From Actinomycetota bacterium (GTDB taxonomy: Bacteria > Actinomycetota > Acidimicrobiia > Acidimicrobiales > Ilumatobacteraceae): DNA of 9,434 bases. Below the pieces are notes generated by a model that did no database searches, was not told the DNA's origin, and saw only the letters and a list, made by a program, of their open reading frames with translations. Shown one piece after another: positions 6,167 to 9,434 of this stretch; within the stretch, counting starts at the first letter, position 1, and the number at the start of each line of letters is the position of its first letter. The stretch lies in the NCBI GenBank assembly GCA_005789925.1, contig SXWG01000085.1:1-9434 (forward strand), given 5' to 3'. A program made the position numbers and the translations under genes.

Positions 6167-7525
6167 ATGGACCGACGCATTTACGGTCTCGAAAACGAAT
6201 ACGGCATCACGTGCACGTTGCGCGGTCAGCGCCGGCTGACACCAGACGAGGTGGCGCGTTACCTTTTTCGAAAGGTCGTCGCGTGGGGTCGTAGCTCGAA
6301 CGTCTTTCTCGAAAATGGGGCGCGCCTCTATCTTGACGTCGGTTCACACCCCGAATACGCCACCCCTGAATGTGATTCTCTGCTCGAGTTGGTGACACAC
6401 GACAAAGCTGGAGAGCGGCGACTCGAAGATCTAGTGATTGCCGCCGAGGATCGGCTGAGAGATGAGGGGATCAGGGGGACTATCTATCTCTTCAAGAACA
6501 ACACAGATTCAGCCGGGAACTCCTACGGATGTCACGAGAACTATTTGGTGCGCCGGACTGAAGCGCCAATTCGCTACGACGAAGTGCTGATCCCGTTTCT
6601 CGTCACGCGGAGCATCTACACAGGCGCTGGGAAGATATTGAACACGCCACGCGGTCCGCTGTACTCGATTGCACAGCGCGCTGAACATATCTGGGAGGGC
6701 GTCAGTTCGGCCACAACACGTAGCCGTCCGATCATCAACACGCGCGATGAGCCACATGCCGACGCAGAGGTCTATCGACGCCTGCATGTCATCGTGGGCG
6801 ATTCGAACATGAGCGAGTACACGACGTTTCTCAAGGTCGGTGCGACGGCTTGCATTCTTCGGATGCTCGAGAGTGATGCCGTGGACCTGCGCGACATGAC
6901 CCTCGAGAACCCGATTCGCGCCATACGTGAGATCAGCCATGACATCAGCTGCCGGCGTCCGATACGGCTCGCTTCGGGTCGGGAAATGAGCGCTCTCGAC
7001 ATCCAGCGTGAATTACTCGACAAAGCACACGATTTTGCCGGCCAGGTGGGTCTTCCAGACCTCGAGCGCCAAGCGCTCGACATGTGGACGCATTGCATCG
7101 AGACCATCGAACAAGACCCCTTCAAACTAGACCGCGAGGTCGACTGGGTCATCAAGCATCGCTTGATCGACTCGTACGCGGCGAAGCACGGTATGTCCCT
7201 CGTCGATGCACAAGTGCAGTTGATCGACCTGCAATATCACGACATCAACACCGAGCGTGGCCTTTTCTACAAAGCTCAACGTCGGGGCCTGGTCGAGCGA
7301 ATGTGTACCGACGAAGCAATCGTCCGAGCGATGGATGAACCGCCGCAGACCACTCGAGCGCGACTGAGAGGTGAATTCGTGCGACAAGCGAAGTCCAAGA
7401 AGCGTGATTTCACGGTCGACTGGGTGCACTTGAAATTGAATGACCAAGCCCAAAGAACCGTCCTATGCAAGGATCCGTTCAGAAGTAGGGACGAAAGAGT
7501 CGAGCGCCTGATCGCAGGCTTGTAG
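6167..7525 (+). CDS. pafA: Pup-protein ligase PafA
   Basis: A 452-residue ligase that uses ATP to phosphorylate the gamma-carboxylate of Pup's terminal Glu and joins it to a substrate lysine. It is a paralogue of Dop without the Dop insertion. GLENEYG (7-13) carries Mg-binding Glu9. LYLDVGSHPEYATPE carries catalytic Asp57. FKNNTDSAGNSYGCHENYL, the block around NTRDEPHADAE, and the C-terminal domain with FTVDWVHLKLNDQAQRT then LCKDPF complete the match. With the ATG at 6167 the length equals M. tuberculosis PafA (452) and the start MDRRIYGLENEYG aligns with other actinobacterial PafA proteins. GTG at 6152, overlapping the prcA stop, would add only five residues (MTTSH) and cannot be excluded. 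There is no clear ribosome-binding site, which suggests coupling to prcA. Confidence 0.96.
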   Translation: MDRRIYGLENEYGITCTLRGQRRLTPDEVARYLFRKVVAWGRSSNVFLENGARLYLDVGSHPEYATPECDSLLELVTHDKAGERRLEDLVIAAEDRLRDEGIRGTIYLFKNNTDSAGNSYGCHENYLVRRTEAPIRYDEVLIPFLVTRSIYTGAGKILNTPRGPLYSIAQRAEHIWEGVSSATTRSRPIINTRDEPHADAEVYRRLHVIVGDSNMSEYTTFLKVGATACILRMLESDAVDLRDMTLENPIRAIREISHDISCRRPIRLASGREMSALDIQRELLDKAHDFAGQVGLPDLERQALDMWTHCIETIEQDPFKLDREVDWVIKHRLIDSYAAKHGMSLVDAQVQLIDLQYHDINTERGLFYKAQRRGLVERMCTDEAIVRAMDEPPQTTRARLRGEFVRQAKSKKRDFTVDWVHLKLNDQAQRTVLCKDPFRSRDERVERLIAGL

Positions 7526-7547
7526 CCAATTTCAAGGCTCGGGGAAC

Positions 7548-7553
7548 TACCGT
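7548..7553 (+). promoter_or_regulatory. Weak -10-like hexamer before lepB
   Basis: TACCGT fits TAnnnT and ends 9 bases before the lepB ATG. No -35 match lies at normal distance. It may allow some transcription of lepB apart from the proteasome operon, but one such hexamer is expected often by chance. Confidence 0.15.
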
Positions 7554-7562
7554 TGAGTCCAC

Positions 7563-8147
7563 ATGTCCTCGGAAGTCGCTCAGTCCACATCGAGTGTGTC
7601 CAAGTCCCTGAGAGAGTGGCTCGTTGTCATACTCGTAGCACTTGGTGCGGCGTTGCTCGTGCGGATGTTCGTGTTGCAGCAGTACTACATTTCAGGTCCG
7701 TCGATGGAGTCAACGCTTTTTCAGGACAACCGAGTTCTTGTCAATAAGTTGAGCTATCGATTGCATGGCATCCACCGTGGGGATGTTGTCGTGTTCGAGC
7801 GAATCACTATGGATGGCGCCACTGTCGCGCACGACGATCTCATCAAGCGTGTCGTCGCAATCGAGGGCGACACGGTCGAAATCAAGAACTGTGAGTTGCT
7901 GGTGAACGGTGAGACGGTGGACGAGGATTATCTCCCTGAAGAGGACACCAAGCAGAGCGATCCCAACAATCGATGCGGTCAGCCGATGGCGGAGAAGACG
8001 ACCATTCCCGTAGGGAAGGTATACGTCCTCGGTGACAATCGTCCCGAATCGTTCGATAGTCGCCGTTTCGGACCGATCGAAGAGAAATTCGTCATCGGTA
8101 GAGCGTTCGTTGTCGTGTGGCCATTCAAGATGTGGAAACTGTTGTGA
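7563..8147 (+). CDS. lepB: Signal peptidase I
   Basis: A 194-residue membrane-anchored serine protease (family S26) that removes signal peptides from exported preproteins at the outer face of the cytoplasmic membrane. A short cytoplasmic N-terminus is followed by one transmembrane helix (about 20-38). The nucleophile is Ser47 in SGPSMESTL and the general base is Lys95 in LIKRVVAIEGD. The late box GDNRPESFDSRRFG is complete, so the enzyme should be active. Length fits the short Gram-positive type. Cys110 and Cys138 flank an acidic insertion and could form a disulfide (inference). The gene starts 37 bases after pafA on the same strand, so it may be read through from the proteasome operon. The protein it serves is not indicated; Tat and Sec substrates are both possible. 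The ATG at 7563 has no good ribosome-binding site. Confidence 0.94.
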   Translation: MSSEVAQSTSSVSKSLREWLVVILVALGAALLVRMFVLQQYYISGPSMESTLFQDNRVLVNKLSYRLHGIHRGDVVVFERITMDGATVAHDDLIKRVVAIEGDTVEIKNCELLVNGETVDEDYLPEEDTKQSDPNNRCGQPMAEKTTIPVGKVYVLGDNRPESFDSRRFGPIEEKFVIGRAFVVVWPFKMWKLL

Positions 8148-8152
8148 TCACA
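8143..8152. repeat. 10-bp palindrome spanning two convergent stop codons
   Basis: TGTGATCACA is a perfect palindrome. Its centre is the junction where the lepB stop TGA (8145-8147) directly abuts the TCA complement of the GDPD stop (8148-8150). The two flanking pairs on each side extend the symmetry beyond what the stop codons alone give. It may be coincidence. Confidence 0.5.
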
Positions 8153-8894
8153 TCAGTCCCTGAAATCCAGCGGTTCCAGCCTCGCCCTTGACGACGTCCA
8201 TCATCATGTCGACATGGTCGCTATACACCGCGTCCATTCCCATGCGGACGACTTCGGCCATTCTCGTTTCGAACTGTATGTCCCACGCGAAACACAAGAT
8301 GCCAAAACGGTGAAAGAGCGTGGTCAGTCCTCCGGACCAGTCGCTGTGGTGCATGTTGACTGCGTCAATTCCCAAAAGCTGAAGATCGGCTGCGTGGCGC
8401 TCTGGCCCATCTGTCATTTTTGCAAGTCTCGTCGAGTGCACTCTTCGTGCCCCGGAGTCGTGACCACACTGGTCGTTCAGGGTTGTCACGTCGGGATGAC
8501 ACAACCACAACCGATCTGTCGGAAGACCTGCCTCACGACTTCGCCTCGTCACAACGTCGAATGCTGCAGAGTCCTTGATGTCGACGCTGAGATGAAAGGT
8601 GGTGCCGACGCTGTCAAAGAAATCGTCGAGAGACGGGATGTGAGGGGGTAAGTCCTGTCGTTCGAGGGTATCTATCTGACGTCGACGAAAACGAGGTCCG
8701 ACGACACCGTCATGATTAAGGACGGGTTCCCCGTCCGCGGTCAACCAGATGTCTGTTTCTAACCCGGTTCCCCCGAGTCGTAGCGCCAATGTGAACGCCT
8801 CGATGGTGTTTTCTCTCGCATGAGCACTCGCACCACGGTGCGCAAATGAAATGGGCACATCAAGGAGTGAGGGGAGTCTCTGCTGCACGACCAC
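8148..8894 (-). CDS. Glycerophosphodiester phosphodiesterase family protein
   Basis: A 248-residue GDPD-fold hydrolase, a TIM barrel that splits glycerophosphodiesters into an alcohol and glycerol 3-phosphate. The catalytic set is visible: HRG (19-21), ENTIEAF (28-34), Glu46 and Asp48 (LETDIWLT), and His61-Asp62 (NHD). A DIK segment (105-107) and the C-terminal GMDAVYSDHVD match the barrel end seen as GVDGIITDxPD in the family. No signal peptide or transmembrane helix is seen, so it is probably cytoplasmic and may recycle phospholipid headgroups. The substrate is unknown. The start is uncertain: GTG at 8894 is used, but GTG at residue 3 (8888) and at residue 13 also keep the HRG motif. The stop abuts that of lepB with no base between, and the gene diverges from tatB. 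Confidence 0.87.
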   Translation of the reverse strand: MVVQQRLPSLLDVPISFAHRGASAHARENTIEAFTLALRLGGTGLETDIWLTADGEPVLNHDGVVGPRFRRRQIDTLERQDLPPHIPSLDDFFDSVGTTFHLSVDIKDSAAFDVVTRRSREAGLPTDRLWLCHPDVTTLNDQCGHDSGARRVHSTRLAKMTDGPERHAADLQLLGIDAVNMHHSDWSGGLTTLFHRFGILCFAWDIQFETRMAEVVRMGMDAVYSDHVDMMMDVVKGEAGTAGFQGLM

Positions 8895-8950
8895 AGAGTA
8901 TGTTCCGACACGCTTTCGACATTGGTTCTGTGCTGCGAAGAAGGGGCTCG

Positions 8951-8956
8951 TACACT
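8951..8956 (+). promoter_or_regulatory. -10-like hexamer of a leaderless tatB promoter
   Basis: TACACT matches TATAAT at four positions and ends 7 bases before the tatB GTG at 8964, which would place the transcription start at the start codon. No good -35 element lies 16-19 bases upstream; a TTGGTT at 8922-8927 is 23 bases away. No Shine-Dalgarno sequence precedes the GTG, which favours a leaderless transcript. Confidence 0.4.
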
Positions 8957-8963
8957 TGCGAGA

Positions 8964-9305
8964 GTGTTCAACCTGTCCGGCAGCGAGGTCATTTTCATAC
9001 TCTTGGCCGGTCTTGTGGTTCTCGGTCCGGAACGGCTTCCGAGTGTCATACGGCGAGTCGGCCGTACGTACGGTCAGTTTCGACAGATGGCCTCGTCGTT
9101 CGAAGCAGAGATGAAGGAAACCTTCGGTGAACCTCTCGACGAGATCCGGGGTGCCGTCAAGGGGCTCTCAGACGAGGTCAACAAAGCGACCACGGGTGAT
9201 GGTTGGTTCGGAGTCGTTGATGACGAGCCTTCGCCACCGATGCGTCCTGAGCAGTCATCGCTTCCGGACACTGCTGACGGAAATTCCGACGGGGGAGTGA
9301 AGTGA
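8964..9305 (+). CDS. tatB: Twin-arginine translocase subunit TatB
   Basis: A 113-residue membrane protein of the TatA/TatB family, part of the machinery that exports folded proteins with twin-arginine signals. MFNLSGSEVIFILL aligns without gaps with the TatB start: Glu8 is in place, then the transmembrane helix (about 6-21), the hinge Gly21-Pro22 in VVLGPERLP, an amphipathic helix (about 25-60) and a Pro/Asp/Glu-rich tail. The Glu8 and LGPERLP pattern and the long tail favour TatB over TatA, though the single gene before tatC could be a bifunctional TatA/B. GTG at 8964 is chosen because it gives the canonical N-terminus; an upstream GTG-type start would add 14 residues ahead of it. The stop overlaps the tatC start. 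In mycobacteria tatA-tatC also follows the pafA region. Confidence 0.88.
   Translation: MFNLSGSEVIFILLAGLVVLGPERLPSVIRRVGRTYGQFRQMASSFEAEMKETFGEPLDEIRGAVKGLSDEVNKATTGDGWFGVVDDEPSPPMRPEQSSLPDTADGNSDGGVK
9291..9297 (+). promoter_or_regulatory. Ribosome-binding site of tatC
   Basis: GGGGGAG at the end of tatB lies 4 bases before the GTG at 9302. It supports that start and coupled translation of the two Tat subunits. Confidence 0.6.
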
Positions 9306-9434
9306 CGCAAGCTGGTTCAGGTGGGGCGTCATCAGATGCCGATGTGACCATGACGATGATGGATCATCTACGTGAGCTTCGCATGCGTATCGTGCGTTCG
9401 CTCATCGGCGTCGCAGTCGGAGGTGCCGTCGAGC
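9302..9434 (+). CDS. tatC: Twin-arginine translocase subunit TatC, 3' end cut off
   Basis: The first 44 residues of TatC, the polytopic membrane subunit that recognises the twin-arginine signal peptide. After a short hydrophilic N-terminus the family signature appears as MDHLRELRMRI (20-30). Its Glu25 and Arg27 correspond to the signal-binding Glu15 and Arg17 of E. coli TatC. The first transmembrane helix begins at about residue 31 (VRSLIGVAVGGAV) and is cut by the window edge. The GTG at 9302 overlaps the tatB stop (GTGA) and has a good ribosome-binding site. Confidence 0.92.
   Translation, partial: MTQAGSGGASSDADVTMTMMDHLRELRMRIVRSLIGVAVGGAVE

Noticed and set aside
6185..6205. PafA has GLENEYG where Dop and mycobacterial PafA have a GIETE motif
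   Set aside because: Asn at that position is common in PafA of other actinobacteria such as Streptomyces, and the metal-binding Glu9 and Glu11 are kept.
1..9434. Insertion sequences, CRISPR arrays, tRNA or rRNA genes, phage genes
   Set aside because: No transposase, repeat-spacer pattern, cloverleaf or conserved rRNA segment was seen; the window is almost fully occupied by housekeeping-type genes.

Overview
The window carries a complete bacterial Pup-proteasome locus on the + strand. The order is ARC/Mpa ATPase, Dop, Pup, PrcB, PrcA, PafA. On the left are trmI (tRNA m1A58 methyltransferase, cut by the window edge) and a minus-strand single-cluster ferredoxin. On the right are a type I signal peptidase, a minus-strand glycerophosphodiester phosphodiesterase, and the start of a tatB-tatC pair. 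This set, together with trmI upstream and tat genes downstream, points to an actinobacterium. Moderate GC (mid-50s percent by eye), a directly encoded GGE terminus on Pup, and signal peptidase/GDPD genes where mycobacteria have pafB-pafC suggest a deep-branching lineage such as an environmental Acidimicrobiia. That placement is an inference.

Layout: trmI (2-739, +) converges on the ferredoxin gene (743-988, -) with 3 bases between them. A 170-base divergent region (989-1158) separates the ferredoxin from arc. It holds a perfect 7-bp dyad and a -10-like hexamer placed for a leaderless arc mRNA. Then come arc (1159-2886), dop (2893-4407), a 66-base spacer, pup (4474-4674), prcB (4705-5481), prcA (5478-6155), pafA (6167-7525) and lepB (7563-8147), all on +. 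lepB abuts the GDPD gene (8148-8894, -) tail to tail with no intergenic base. A 69-base divergent gap precedes tatB (8964-9305) and tatC (9302 to the window edge). No stretch of more than 300 bases lacks a gene.

How it works together: PafA ligates the C-terminal Glu of Pup to substrate lysines. The ARC hexamer captures Pup through its N-terminal coiled coils, unfolds the substrate and feeds it into the 20S core (PrcA outer rings, PrcB catalytic inner rings), docking through its C-terminal GQYL tail. Dop removes Pup from conjugates. Because Pup here already ends in Glu, the Gln deamidation step is not needed. LepB and Tat serve protein export and are probably linked to the proteasome only by position.

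The system is known and I see no undescribed one. The details most worth checking are a promoter-like element inside the operon just ahead of pup (GTGACA, 18 bp, TACGGT, then GTG after 6 nt), Ala instead of Gly at the PrcB processing site, and recurring TAnnnT hexamers 6-7 nt before the start codons of arc, pup and tatB.
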